Below, one piece after another: positions 34,656 to 46,580 of a stretch of 64,000 nt of DNA. Numbering within the stretch: the stretch's first letter is position 1; every line of letters begins with the position of its first letter. The position numbers and the translations under genes are program-made. Origin of the DNA: Bryoerythrophyllum caledonicum. Its lineage: Eukaryota; Streptophyta; Bryopsida; Pottiales; Pottiaceae. Under the pieces are notes generated by a model. The model was given only the letters and a program-made list of their open reading frames with translations. It ran no database searches and was not told where the DNA came from. The DNA lies in the NCBI GenBank assembly GCA_963971425.1, contig OZ020515.1, positions 14,462,291-14,526,290 of the forward strand. Direction: 5' to 3'.

Positions 34656-35094
34656 CGCGAAGCCCTAACGTCCTGGAGACGTCCTATCGAAAGTTGCCGG
34701 TCCACCCTAACCTTCGAACTACCATCCACCGCCTCTGTCACCTACGTTGTCTTTCCATGATTCATTGACAAGGAGCAGACTGAAGTGCCTCCCGGACGTT
34801 CCTGTCTTATGCGCGTGATTACGTCTGCAACTTGCCTCTTTCGACGGTGTCTTTGATCGACCGACGTAGTATTATTAGGTCAGATCTGTACTGTATCGTT
34901 TGCGTAGCACAGTTGCCAGCTTGTGTACCATATTCTTATTTCTCGGAAAGGTGCCAGTGTCTGTAAATACGACAAAACACACAACGTATTTAGGGAAAGC
35001 TGTCTGAATTCGATTCCTACGTGATTTTGTCTGATCAATATTGCCAGCTTGTGTACCATATTGATCAGAGCAAAAGTCATCAAAAGTTTTCAAA
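34656..35094. other. Upstream region of the coiled-coil gene, with hairpin
   Basis: This is the 5' side of the minus-strand gene at 33696-34655 and probably holds its promoter. The segment ttgccagcttgtgtaccata occurs twice (about 34913 and 35041). The second copy sits inside a perfect inverted repeat annotated separately. Confidence 0.5.
35030..35069. other. Perfect 12-bp inverted repeat, 16-base loop
   Basis: Arms tctgatcaatat (35030-35041) and atattgatcaga (35058-35069) are perfect complements around tgccagcttgtgtacc. The loop sequence is also present at about 34914-34929 without the arms. It could be a protein-binding palindrome upstream of the minus-strand gene, or the scar of a small element. 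Confidence 0.75.
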
Positions 35095-35640
35095 CTTTAA
35101 TTAACCCCTGAAGGACCAAGGTATTTAGAGGAATCCCTACTCCATTCATTAGAAACTGCCCAGATGTATTTTTTTAAGAATGTAGAGTTTCCAGTAGAGG
35201 TAAGAGAGGAGACAATCGAGGTGAGATTTTTTACGCACAAAAATAGATTGCTAAAATAAAGAAATTCATACTCCCTTTTCTGCACCAATGGAATGCATGA
35301 GTAGTAATGGCATCAATGCTCTAGGGCCCTATCCAATGCAAATCCAAGTTCTCAAAAAGTTATCTGGTGGTTCTCCACACCTTTCCTCAGCCAAGACACT
35401 AAGTGCATGTGGTCCCAGTTATTAACGAAAGACCATAAGTTTGGGGTGACATGCAGGGTCACCACCGTTTATTATGAGGAAAACTCTTGTAGTTGTAGGG
35501 ATCTTCTTCTAAACTTATATGAGATGGTATGACAAACATTTTGTGAATTTTGACTATACGGATTGAAAGATAATTGCAGTCAGAGTCAAAAAATTTGTTT
35601 CCAGCTTGTACATTTGGTCTTTCAAGGATTACCTAGTATT
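35095..35640. repeat. Dispersed repeat family, copy 2
   Basis: It shares with copy 1 (21395-22135) taacccct.aaggaccaagg, agaccataa followed by ggggtgac and agggtcacc, and a tacggattgaaagat box also found in copy 3 at about 60075. No coding potential is visible. Confidence 0.5.
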
Positions 35641-38090
35641 AGGAGGTAGGCTGCAAGGCACTAACAATACATTTACTACCATATGGTCAAGATGTCATGT
35701 TCAAGTTCACACGGCCTTGTCAGTATTTAAGTTCTTTTAAACAATTCCTTGCCTGGTGGGCACGGTCTTAGTGGTGGAGCGAACAGACACTTTATTCATG
35801 CCGGTCAACTTCGGAAATCGGCGTTCTTCTTCTTCTTCTTTCTTTTAAACAATGAAGGTAAGTATCTATAGTGGCATAGATGAAGATGTTCACATCCTTC
35901 ACAAATACCCAACAATCGCTAAATAGTGGAGTAGTTTAGCTTGATCATGTCTCCACCACTATCTTTTTTTTCCTACTATTCAAGGCATGCAACAAAGTAA
36001 GGGAGATTGCCTTTATCAGAACCCTACCACTAGATCTCAATATTTGGGTTGCACCAGGATTTTTGTGTAGGTGGACCCTTGTCTTTATGGCACCCTCTTC
36101 ATTTTGGTTCCAAATGTTTTTTAAAGAAAAAATTTAGGGCAAATTTGGAACCTACCGCCCCAAATTACTCTTCATGGTCCCAATTTTCTTTAAATAATTT
36201 CCCCATCCAAAAATAAAATAGGAGCCAGGATTTATCCCACCCCATAAACACGTAGTGCATCCAAAATATTGAGATCCCTACCACCTCTCTACGCTTGTAG
36301 ATAACTCATTTGCCAAGCGGGATGCCTCTACCGTTTACTTATTTTAGCTTGACTCTACAGTACCTCCATACCTGATCCCGAAACAGTCCAAATCAATTAC
36401 AATTTTTAATTCGGGAAAATGAATAGAAATTTGCCAGTGGATATTAAAATCCACGGAAAATAGTGAAAATAATAAGCAGCGAAACAGGAGAGCGCCCCCA
36501 AGAAAAAGTAGAATTTTTTTTTAGCATGAGCTGACTTAGTGAATTATTAGTACGTAGGGGTCAGTTTTGGCATCCAGGTGCCAAAGTAATTGTTTTACGT
36601 TAGGCAAGCATTGGCACAATGAATATCACGTAGGTATTATATGGACATGACATCACCTAGGTATCATATGGACATCACCTAGGTCTAACATGGATATCAC
36701 CTATGCATTACATAGGCAAATCTCTTGATTTTTCCAAATTTTGGACATTCTCCATCATGAGTTAATTATGTACTAAACTAATCTACAAGTAGGATAGTGG
36801 GACAAGAAGCATGAATGATTATTTATGTACCAAACTAACGCAAGTAGAGTAGTGGGACAAGGATCATGAAGAATAAGGTATGCCTAATGTGCCAATGTAA
36901 TCTAGGGTATGCCTAAAGTGTCGAGTTAAGCTCAAATCTATTGAATTATGTGCACTGTCACGCAATCTAATAACATTTCACTACATTTATTCACCCCCAC
37001 CCCCCCCCCTCTCTCTCTCCAGCATCTCCTGTTTATGTATCTGCTTCTGTAGTTTGATATGTTGTAGGCCCTCGACCAGGTCCGCGCCCTCGCACCTGTG
37101 GACTTCGAGTGAAGATTAAGAGCGAGTAATTGACTCGTAAAACCTTCTGGCAGAAGTACATGACCAACTGGATTTCCTCCGCAAATACAAGATCCTGTGA
37201 AACATCAAGTCCACTCAAGACATGACACGCATCGAGGACAATTTATCACATCAATTGAGGAAAGACACATCATTTCATACCAGTTTGAATTGGCTTGGGG
37301 GCAGGGAATTGAGTATTGGATGACATACAGACGGTCTCAAGCACTGCATCCCCGTCCTGTAATCAATATCCCAATCTGGACAAAATTAAGCACAAGCTTA
37401 GGGATGAAGAAAACTGAGAGGAGATCTACGAAGATAAAGCCGTTGAATGAAACGATTGTTCTGTGCAACTCCACAAAAATCAGCTGAAGGCTGTGACTTG
37501 CGCACCACCGAACTCGCCCATCAAAAATTATTCGATGGTTGTCAACTTGGTATCTAACCAATCTGCAGAACAATCTTCAAAATAAATGAAATTTTCCTTA
37601 CAAAATTTCACGAAGACAGGCATTCAAGACGAGACCGTACAAGCTATGGAGGTCACAAACTCGTAAAGGCTAGACGAGAATCAGCTTCAAGACACCAAAA
37701 ATATACTGCAAACTCGATAGAAGGAAAAACCTGAAACATTTTGTTCCTCGCTAAAAAGCTAGTACACTGAAAAACACAATTTCCACCGACAAACCTGGAG
37801 CTCGGCGTACTCCCCAAATTCCTCATTCCCTTAACCTACATTCCAGTTCATAAACCAATCTGATTGGCAAGAAAACTTCAAATAAGAAAGTGCAACCACA
37901 ACCATCAAAGTAGCTATGTGAAACTAATATATTTGATAGGTTGATGACAGACATCTGTGCTTTTCTTTTTTTGGCCCCAACTCTGGCGTAGAAACAGCAA
38001 AGTACTCAGAACCCCGTACATGCTCAATGCAGGAGTGATATCCTCCAAGCCAGTCAAAATCGAGTCACCAGAGCAACCGGCCAAGTTGAT
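35641..38090. other. Intergenic stretch and 3' flank of the splicing-factor gene
   Basis: I recognise no gene. An imperfect 22-bp tandem repeat lies at 36621-36715 and a C-run plus ct microsatellite at 36990-37020. The last several hundred bases probably contain the 3' untranslated region of the splicing-factor gene; I could not place its polyadenylation site. Confidence 0.5.
36621..36715. repeat. 22-bp imperfect tandem repeat, about four units
   Basis: Units of the type atggacatcacctaggtcta recur four times with variation; one has an extra 5 bp. The cctagg core is palindromic. No relation to a gene is evident. Confidence 0.8.
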
Positions 38091-41000
38091 CTATCTGCTC
38101 TCTGGAAACTTTGTTTGGTATTGAAGTGCACTCTGCAAGACACATCTTCCAAGTTAGTCATCTGTAACATTAAAGTCAAACTCCACTCGTCAAACTATCA
38201 TGAGAAAACGAGGTTTACAGATGCAAAACTCACCATGTATGTTGCCGTTATCATTTTCCCAGCAAACCAACGCCCATGCAATGCCCGTTGAGCAGCCATA
38301 GCCGCACCGATTGAGTCGAAGCAAAGATAAACATGGCCAGCGCTATTCCTGCGACATAGAAACAAAGTAAATTAAACAAGGGACCTAGGTCAAACATCCA
38401 TGTAACATAATGAAGCTTGGCCTGTATCAGCAGCGGCAAACATCGAAGTATCTCAGCGTTCCAAGAAAGGATTTTACAACACAACCAAGACTCAGGAGGA
38501 AACAACAAACTGTTGGCCCAAAATGACTCAAACTAGATTACAAACCTTACACGCATAAGTGTCTTATGCAAGTAGAGTATGTAATCCAGTTCGAGTCATG
38601 ATAGATCCCTCCCTGAGCAGCAGAATTGTTCCAAGTGGCCATGACAATGAGACAAACATGGAGAAAAGTAGACAAGGCTGATCAGTTGGCTTACTTGTCA
38701 ACAAAAATATGCTTTACCACACCGAACTTCGAGCACTCTTCTTGCACATCCTCCTTGATATCCAAGTCAAAGTCCGGCTCGGCCTGAGTAAAATTTACAA
38801 CTCACATGATTATGAGAACATAGTCAGCATGCCTCAGTAAGGCTTTCCACCCACCCACAATCTCTGTATCGTGAAAGGACAAAATGCCATCGTGAAGGAA
38901 AAATCTAATGAAAATACTAATACGATCCCAAGCAAAGAGAGGGAGAAAGAGAGAACTGACCTCGGTACTAGGGTCAAACATGTTCTTCAGAAGTAGGTAC
39001 TCACTCGGCTGGCCAATTGCGTCAGCTGCACCAACCATAGAGGAAACCACAATTCCAGGTGAACCCACTGCAGCAGCTCCCAGTCCCGCTGTTGCACCTG
39101 CTAGAACCAGTGGATTCTGAACAAAAAATGGCGGCCTCACTAAAGGAGTAACAGCTGGAGCAACAGCTGTACCAAGGAGGCCAAGCGCTGGCGTTGGGGC
39201 TGCAGGCAAAGCAGCAGCAGCAGCATTGCTGATTCACACCCCAAAAAACCAGACTTAGTCAAATGTGATGAATTTCGATAGACACAGACAACCAGAATAC
39301 AGGACAAGTAACGACGATGTTCTCCTTGAAGATCATCTAACAATTTCAGCAACCCAAACAAAGAAAAATAGAGAAGAGAGCACATCAGAATACCTTGTTC
39401 CACTTCCACTTCGATCCAATTTCTGCATGAGAAGTGCTCTTGAGCGGGCGTTGAGAGACTGCAAACAACATCATAAAATAGCAACATAAATTAGTCAGGA
39501 ATATCAAAACCTTAGGAAGCTAAAAGTACGAATGACTGACAAACAGAAGAGCACGAAACAAGTCAAACAATCATGCACTAACCAAGCCCCCTCCTTCGTC
39601 ATCATCGAGTTCACCAGGATGTACGCCCATGTCTTCCATGCCAATTTGGTCAGATACTGCTGATACCTGGCAGACAGAGGGAAAGAGAAAAATTAGCTCC
39701 CAAACTCCAATATGAAATGATGATTAGGACAGTAGAGTCAGCATCTAATCAAGATACGTACTAGAACCAAAAAAATAAATATATTCACGGTGAGAGGTTC
39801 TTACCTTGATTGGACGCCCTGCTAGGTCCAGACCATTTAAGCTTTGCTGCGCGGCGCGAGCATCCTCCAGTCTTGCATACTGAAAATGGCCCAACAATCA
39901 TTTACTTAAAAACGAAAAAATTACTAGCTACCAACAAAATTAGAACTGTCAATGCCAGGAATGCCTGTAAACGCAGGATGAAGATTTACGTCAAGGCTCT
40001 AAAATAAGCTACGACATATTAACTACCCATTCCTCAAAAATCATACGCTGGCAAACGTGAGGCAATGATGACATCCATTTTGTAAAGATAAACGATATGC
40101 ATAATCAAAAGGATGCAATAAAAAAGCCTTACCTGTACAAATCCGAATCCTTTACTTTGTCCAGTTTCAATATCTGAGGGTAGCTGCACTAGCTCAACAG
40201 GTCCAAAAGGCTCAAAGACCTGCCAAGTGATACAAAATCGGTGTAAGAGAAAACAAGATAATAAATAGAACCAAAGGTTTAACATGTAAGACTTAACATG
40301 TAAAACCCAAAGGTTTAACATAATTTTTAGAAAATCAATTCTAAAATATAACACTGGGATTGAAACCCAGGCTACACGAGGTGGCAGACATCCCCATTAG
40401 AAGTCCCCCAAATCACCCTCAAAAGACCCGTTGATCTATATCCAAGACAACCATACCAACAGCATTAGACGAAGTCTTAGACAATACTTACCTGACGTAG
40501 CTGATCCTCCGTCATGTTGAAGTGAAGATTTCCTACGTAAAGACGGCGAGCACCTCCTGAATATGGACCAATAAAGCCACCCGCAACTCCTGGAACCGCG
40601 GTTGTGGATTGTACAAGATTCTTCTCAGCTTCAGAAGGTTTAACCATGACCGGCTGATTCAGCAGTAACTGGCCTGACAAAGCTATAGCCATCGGAACTG
40701 ACATGGCATCATAGAACTCGATATACCTGCAGCACGCATCATCATAAAGTTAGCTCAGCAATATAGGATACCAGACCTACACATATTCAAAGTCTCAGAA
40801 AACAATAGAACAGTCGCAGAGAGCAGATTGAAACTCAAAAATCAAGAAAAATGGAAGAGAAAAAATTACCCGACTCCTTTCGATCGCCTCGAGTTCCGGT
40901 CCATGATAAGCCGGACATCACGCACCTAATTCAAACGGGCTATTAGTATAAAATTCGCAGGTTGTATTGCACTGGAAGTGAAAAGGAGAGCCAGTAGAAA

Positions 41001-43452
41001 GGATACAAACCATGGGCCTTTGACAGTACACTGACATCCTTCAAGGATAACAACTCCTCATAGCTGAGGAGGTGCCCCAAAGAAGCTACTTACGCAAGTA
41101 AATCAGTTTAGCGCTCACCACAAGCTCCGGTCCAGAACCACAAAGAAGGCCACAAGTCTGACCTCATTGCAAGCAAACTCAGGTATGTGCACTGCAAAGA
41201 AGCAGAGGGTTTGATTCATACTCATGGTGTAATCAATGAACTCGTCGTGTTCCACAGAAGATTACAGAGTAAGACAGCAACAATATCCTAGCGACCTTCG
41301 ACCTTCCTCTCCATACAAACCCGGATTAGAGTTTGTGACGTAGGGATGAAATGACCTATCAATTGCTAAACCAGACACGCACTAGCAAAGACACCACAGG
41401 TACCATCATTAGACGGATGGGTTGAGACCTTGGAGAGCTTAAGCCTCTGGCTTACCCTCTGACCATAGAGCTTAGAAACATAAAAGTTCAGTAGCTCTCA
41501 TCTTCCAAAAAGGACAACAAGCCCCAAAAGTTTACAAAGTTCAGACCTCACCTTTCCAGCCCGAGAGAAAAAATCGTAAACATCACGCTCATCCGCCTTC
41601 AATGAAATCTGCATCAGAAACACGATGGTATTCCGGTTAGTTCGAAAGCATGAAGAATAGGAAAATACGAATGGACACACATGAACCCGTCATAGATGGA
41701 CAATGTGATATAGCATGCGATATCACACCTAGGAATGAAACATGTGGGACCCTGTTAGCAATATTCGCCAATTACGGCAACTGCTAGAACCCAAGGGAAG
41801 CGGCAGTTGAACTGCAACAACTTAGACCCATGTAAAGGGACAGGTTTGTTTCCAAGTAACTGCCGAGGTAGCACCTTTTTGTAGCAATGAAGGGTCCTGT
41901 CAGCTCTCAAGCAGTCACAACAGGAAGTGGAAGCTTACACTGCCTGAAGCAGAGCTAAGATTATTTGACCAATCGAAAAACCTGCATGATCAGATCCCCA
42001 GTCCCATTGATGTACCCCTAAATAACAATCTCCTGGGTGCAAAGACTCCTTAAGTTCAACTCAATGGGACCAGAGGCGCAAATTTTTCCCAAAGTCACAA
42101 AGATCGAGTCCTGCATTTACATGTGTGGATAATCCACTACCATCAGTTTCAGGACAACCTGCTCGCCTACAACAGAAGAAATTAAGACCTTCAGACGCGC
42201 TAGTTCTTTTAAAATAACAGACTCCAAATTGTTTCCTTCCCACTAAGGCTGCTAAATTGCGGGGCCTGTAACTACGATGTGGCCAAACCGAGCTTACTAT
42301 CACTGCCATACATCAAAATATTTTGCAGCCGCTTATTTCATTCAGAAATTCACTAACAGTGAGACGTGGACACAAGCTGACTTATCAATGTGGACATTTG
42401 CAACCACTCATTCAGACGACTACGACAACGACTGGACAACTCGCCCGACAGGAAACTCTGAGTTAAAACCATACTGATTGGATGAACCCTAACACTAATG
42501 CCACAGGAAAATCAGACGGCGTGTAGAGGTGCATAAGTCAGAATTATGTAAGAAATAAGTTAAACGACAGTCACCTGGTATGCGAAAACCGTTCTTTGAT
42601 CCCGTTCCGGATCAGCCTCGGGTTCAGGCGCCACCTGCTCCTTCTCACGTTCCTTGAGCTCTCTAGACCGTCTCCTGAAAAGTGCACAGCCACCAAAAAA
42701 ATCGTCAGAGAAGCTTACAAAACTGTGCCATTCTGCCACAAACACAGCACAAGCAAAGGCAACATGCAAAAACCGAAAACTTACCGGTGCTCCCTTTCGC
42801 GCTCCTTCTCCCGCTCTCTCTCCTTCTCCTTCTCCCGCTCCCGTTCCTTCTCCCTCTCGCGCTCCTTCTCGCGCTCCCGCTCACGATCCTTCTCCCTGCT
42901 GCGGTGCCGATCATCACGCGACCTGTCCCTCTCCTTGTCCCTGTCCCTCTCGCGCTCCTTGTCGCGCGACCGTGCCTTCTCCGACGACGACTTCTTCACG
43001 CTCTCCTCGCGCCTGGACTCCTTCTCCCCCCGCTCGCCGTCTCTCTCCTTCTCCCTAACCCTGTCGCTCCGGCTGCTGCGGCTGCTGCGCTCCTTCTCAC
43101 TCTCCCGCTCTCTCTCGCGGTCGCCGTGCGCCCCGTCCCGCACGCTCCTGGACCGCTCCTTCTCCCTCTCCCCGCGCTCGCCGCGCTGCTCCCGCTCCTC
43201 ATCTTCCGCGCGCGTCCGCTTGCTGCGATGGTCGTGCGCCTCACTGTCCCCGCTCCGCCGCTTGGAACTGGAGTTACGCCGATCCCTCCCCTCGCGTTGA
43301 TCATTCCCGTTGCCGCCCTCCGCCGCGCCATGACTGTTGTTCGCGGCGGCGGCGGCGGCGGTGGTGGTGGTGGTGCTGGTATTGTTGCTCACCTTCGCAC
43401 CGTCGCCGCCCTCCGTCATCTTCTCCAAATACTCGTACTCGTCGAACTCCAT
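38091..43452 (-). CDS. CC1-like splicing factor (RBM39/CAPER type), 13 exons, intact
   Basis: Exons (minus strand): 43452-42785, 42674-42575, 41608-41552, 40925-40870, 40726-40492, 40219-40133, 39879-39805, 39666-39583, 39458-39394, 39228-38961, 38783-38695, 38348-38234, 38132-38091. Every donor is GT and every acceptor AG, all phases fit, and the CDS is 1941 nt (646 residues). Residues 1-245 begin MEFDEYEYLEK and are an Arg/Glu/Ser-rich RS-type region. RRM1 is about 250-331 (RTVFAYQ, SKGVGYIEF), RRM2 about 354-426 (RRLYVGNLHF, SKGFGFVQ), a linker 427-550 is Ala/Pro-rich, and 551-640 is a UHM-type third RRM with the diagnostic Arg-Trp-Phe at 621-623. UHM domains bind Trp-containing ULM peptides of U2AF65 or SF3B1, so the protein acts in 3' splice-site choice in the nucleus. 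Order and length match plant CC1-like proteins. Exon 1 is very GC-rich. Confidence 0.96.
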
Positions 43453-43760
43453 GGCGGCGGCCTCCTCTCCTCCCTCCCTCCCTCCCTCCGCCGCTCACTC
43501 CGCCGTGCAACCGCAAGGCCGAGATCTGCAACAACCAAACCCTAGAAGCCGAGCTCCTCAAGCACGCACTCTTTTGCGACCGAGTGCTTGCAAAAAGCAG
43601 CGGAAGTCGGCTCCCGCGCGGGGACTTGGCCGCATGAACGGGGAGCGGCAGTACACTACCGCGGTTTTCCCAAGTCCGACGCCAAGTCGCGGTGGGGGTC
43701 TTTAATGGACCTGCACTTAGCTTCTGGCCGTTCGTATCCGCGGGGCTGTTTTGTTATTTG
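43453..43760 (-). promoter_or_regulatory. Leader and probable promoter of the splicing-factor gene
   Basis: This GC-rich sequence lies directly 5' of the ATG at 43452. It includes a ccctccctccctccctcc run (ggaggg on the sense strand) about 30 bp before the start and a sense-strand gggtttggttgttgcagatc segment that could be a 3' splice site of a leader intron. No TATA box was seen. Promoter position is inferred from location only. Confidence 0.45.
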
Positions 43761-43941
43761 AGTTGGGGCCAAGAAACTTGACGTTGTGGCTCCACGGTTC
43801 ACCTTTTTCCCACTTTCTACCAGTTTTTAGAAAGGAAAATTTTGAAATTGAATTGTTGATTCTCCTTGCATCGAGTGAATTTCAACACCTAAAAGAATAG
43901 TGTTAACAATAGTAACACTTTTTAAAATAATTAATAATTAT
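43761..43941. other. Short intergenic piece, nothing recognised
   Basis: AT-rich sequence between the splicing-factor promoter side and the foldback element. Confidence 0.5.
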
Positions 43942-44590
43942 ATCAACCCTTAAACATCAGTTGGGAACCGTATATACATGCATGTATTTTACTCTCTATT
44001 ATACCAAAAAAACGTGCTTATTATTTAGCAAGACTTACACTTTTGGATTGAAGATTTTTTAACTAATATCTTTCATTTGAAGGTCTTTTCAATATAGGAA
44101 CCTTGTTATGTTCAAGAACAACACCATACATGTAGAATATTGTAGCCACCAATGGTACTTTCTAACATTTAAGGATTAATAGTGTTACTAGAATGATGAC
44201 TTTGAGCCATTTGAATTTGCATTTGATGAAGAAAACTTTGATAAAAAGATTATTCAGCCATACCAAAAATAATAATCCTTTAACGACCAGCAAGGCCAAA
44301 AGTTGTCATTTTGAGTTACATGGTTGTAGGTCTTGTTGTTAAAGGATTAAACCAACAAAGGTTATAACAACCTACTGGTGGCCGCAGTATTCTATATGTA
44401 TGCTGTTGTATCTGAATATGATAGAGTTCAAATATTGAAATGACCTCCCAATGGAAGATATTAATTCAAGAATCTTCAATCCAAATGTGTAGGTCTTACT
44501 AAGATCTAATACATTTTTCATGCCCTACAGAGTAAATATGTGCATACATACACGGTACTCTATTGACATTTAAGGATTAAGGGGTGTTGA
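43942..44590. mobile_element. Foldback element of about 650 bp
   Basis: The left arm (43942-44165) and right arm (44375-44590) are inverted complements along their whole length. Examples are tttggattgaagatt at 44044 against its complement at 44466-44480, the pair catacatgtagaatattg and caatattc-type complement, and the outer tatcaacccttaaacatca against the right end. Identity is imperfect, perhaps three quarters by eye. The 210-bp centre is unrelated on its two sides. There is no coding capacity. The layout fits a foldback or long-TIR MITE; an RNA of this region would form a long hairpin. Confidence 0.7.
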
Positions 44591-44984
44591 AGGTCTCCAA
44601 GTCTCAGCATGACCATGAAATTACATTCATTGAACATAATTTTAAATATCAACAAAGCATCTAAATAGATTGTTGTTTATATAACATGGATTAGATCTTA
44701 AATCATCAATGGAATAGTTTACTAAGTTCATATTTTATCATTTGACATCCTCTTTTCAAAGCTTGTCATCCTTTGACATTTAGTAAGAATTGATACAAAT
44801 CTCAAACTTAAAATTGCCAACAATGACGTAAAAAATCACAAAAGACTAACAAGTGGAAACTACAAAATGGCCAAAGTAAAGACAAGATTGCAAGTATTTT
44901 AAGAAAATTTGATATTTATAATAAGAAAATAAGTGTTTATAGTGGTAAAAGACTTGGTGTGAAACTCTCATAACTTTGTGTGAT
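44591..44984. other. Non-coding stretch before LINE copy 2
   Basis: AT-rich sequence with no features recognised. LINE homology starts at about 44985, so this may be the original flank of a 5'-truncated insertion. Confidence 0.5.
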
Positions 44985-45749
44985 ATAATTAATAGAAGAG
45001 TCTTTAAAAACAATGAATCTCCACCGCTAGACTGTATCACCAACCACCATAATAATATCCTAAGTAACTTTGAAGACATTGCATATGAAATATATGACCA
45101 ACAAACAGAAAACAACACACCTAACGTACCCACATGCAACTATTTACCAGACCATCCACCTACATGCCCATATGCGGTAAGACAATATCCATGGCATGAC
45201 ATAGACAACTTCACTATAGATAAACGTGGTGAACCACAAATTCCACTACACACCTACTTTAACCAAGCGACATATGATACATGCCTCAAAAAATCTAGGA
45301 AATAACAAAGCCCCAAGACCAGATTAAATTCCAAACTCTATATTAAAACCAGTGCCCCTAAGATTCCACGAATTTCTCTTCCTATTCTTCTCTAACAGCT
45401 ACAAACAAAAACAAATCCCCACGTCATGGAAAACAAGTTTCACAGTATTACTATATAAAAAGTGATCCCTCAATGCTCCTAAACAAGAGACCGATTGCTT
45501 TGGCCAACATTATGTATAAACTCTTCACAAGCACATTCACATTTATATTATCCTCATATGGAGAAAAATGCCAAATCCTAAACAAAAGCCAAGAAGGCTC
45601 CCGAGTTGAAAGAAGTATCACTAGACAACTCCAAATCGTAATAGCTGCACTCAAAGACGCATGACTTACAAATCAAGACATATATATTTTTCATATATTG
45701 ATTTTGAAATGCATTTGGTTCTATTAATCATGCAAGATTATTAGCAATT

Positions 45750-46580
45750 ATGTCTGACCTCGGATACCCCATCTACGTAGTCCCTCTAGTTGGAAACATC
45801 TACTCTAACTCTTTCACCTCATACGTTGGAAAACATTTTGGAACAACCCGCCCCATCTCCATCCAATGCGGAACTATACAAGGTTATACCTTAAGCCCAT
45901 GTCTATTCATTACTTTCCTAGAACTACTACCAAGATGGATGCAAAGGAGAAATAACGGCTATACCTTTGGAACATCACAAATCACCATTAACTCGGCCGC
46001 CTACGCAGATGACCTTGCCGCTATCGCCGGTAAACTAAAATCACTACAAACCCAACTCAACAAAATTGACAAATTTTGCGATTGGTCCGGAATGGACATT
46101 GGCACTTTAAAATGTGCTGCCACGGGATGTCCAAACAAATCCAAAATGAACCTTACCGCATACAAAGCACTTATGCAAACCGCCAACATACAATACTGCA
46201 ACCAACCCATATCGATACTACATAAAAACAAACCATACGTGTACCTTGGCACAAATCTTGTCCCCTCACTAAAATTGAAGATACAAATTCACATCACTAC
46301 CACAAAACTAACTAAACAATGTAAAGAACAAATCTCATGTCCGGCCACTATGAAACAAAAAATAAAAATGGTAGACACAGTACTTAGACCTGACGTAGCA
46401 TACAGTTTCTATGCAGTTTCATATTCCATGCCTGCTATAAAAAAACTAGACAAAAAAATCATAGCCATACAAAAATCCATTTGTGGTCTCTCCAATTGTA
46501 TGTCAAATGTCATAACCCAACTCCCTCAAAATTTATTTGGACTAGAAGCTTTTTCCCTTAAAAATGCCTACCTCCAATGA
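45750..46580 (+). pseudogene. LINE copy 2 RT palm and thumb frame
   Basis: A 276-codon open frame has GTIQGYTLSP (usually GTIQGDTLSP or similar), the catalytic SAAYADDLAAI with YADD at 46002-46013, and KKIIAIQKSICGLSNCMSN. The upstream RT part lies in other frames at 44985-45660 (VRQYPWHDIDNFTIDKRG, ASILK-like segments with a Gly-to-Arg change in NKAPGxD), and the downstream part is frameshifted at 46577. The active-site box survives but the gene as a whole is broken. Confidence 0.85.

Noticed and set aside
34047..34668. Plus-strand frames of 196 and 148 codons opposite the coiled-coil gene
   Set aside because: They are shadows in high-GC sequence; the minus-strand frame has the more protein-like helical pattern and a clean start.
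42061..42477. Frames within the 966-bp second intron of the splicing-factor gene
   Set aside because: No motif, and the flanking exons splice cleanly across it.
42682..43545. Long plus-strand frames opposite exon 1 of the splicing factor
   Set aside because: They are antisense shadows of a GC-rich RS-type exon; Leu/Pro and Ser/Arg runs follow from the repeats on the coding strand.
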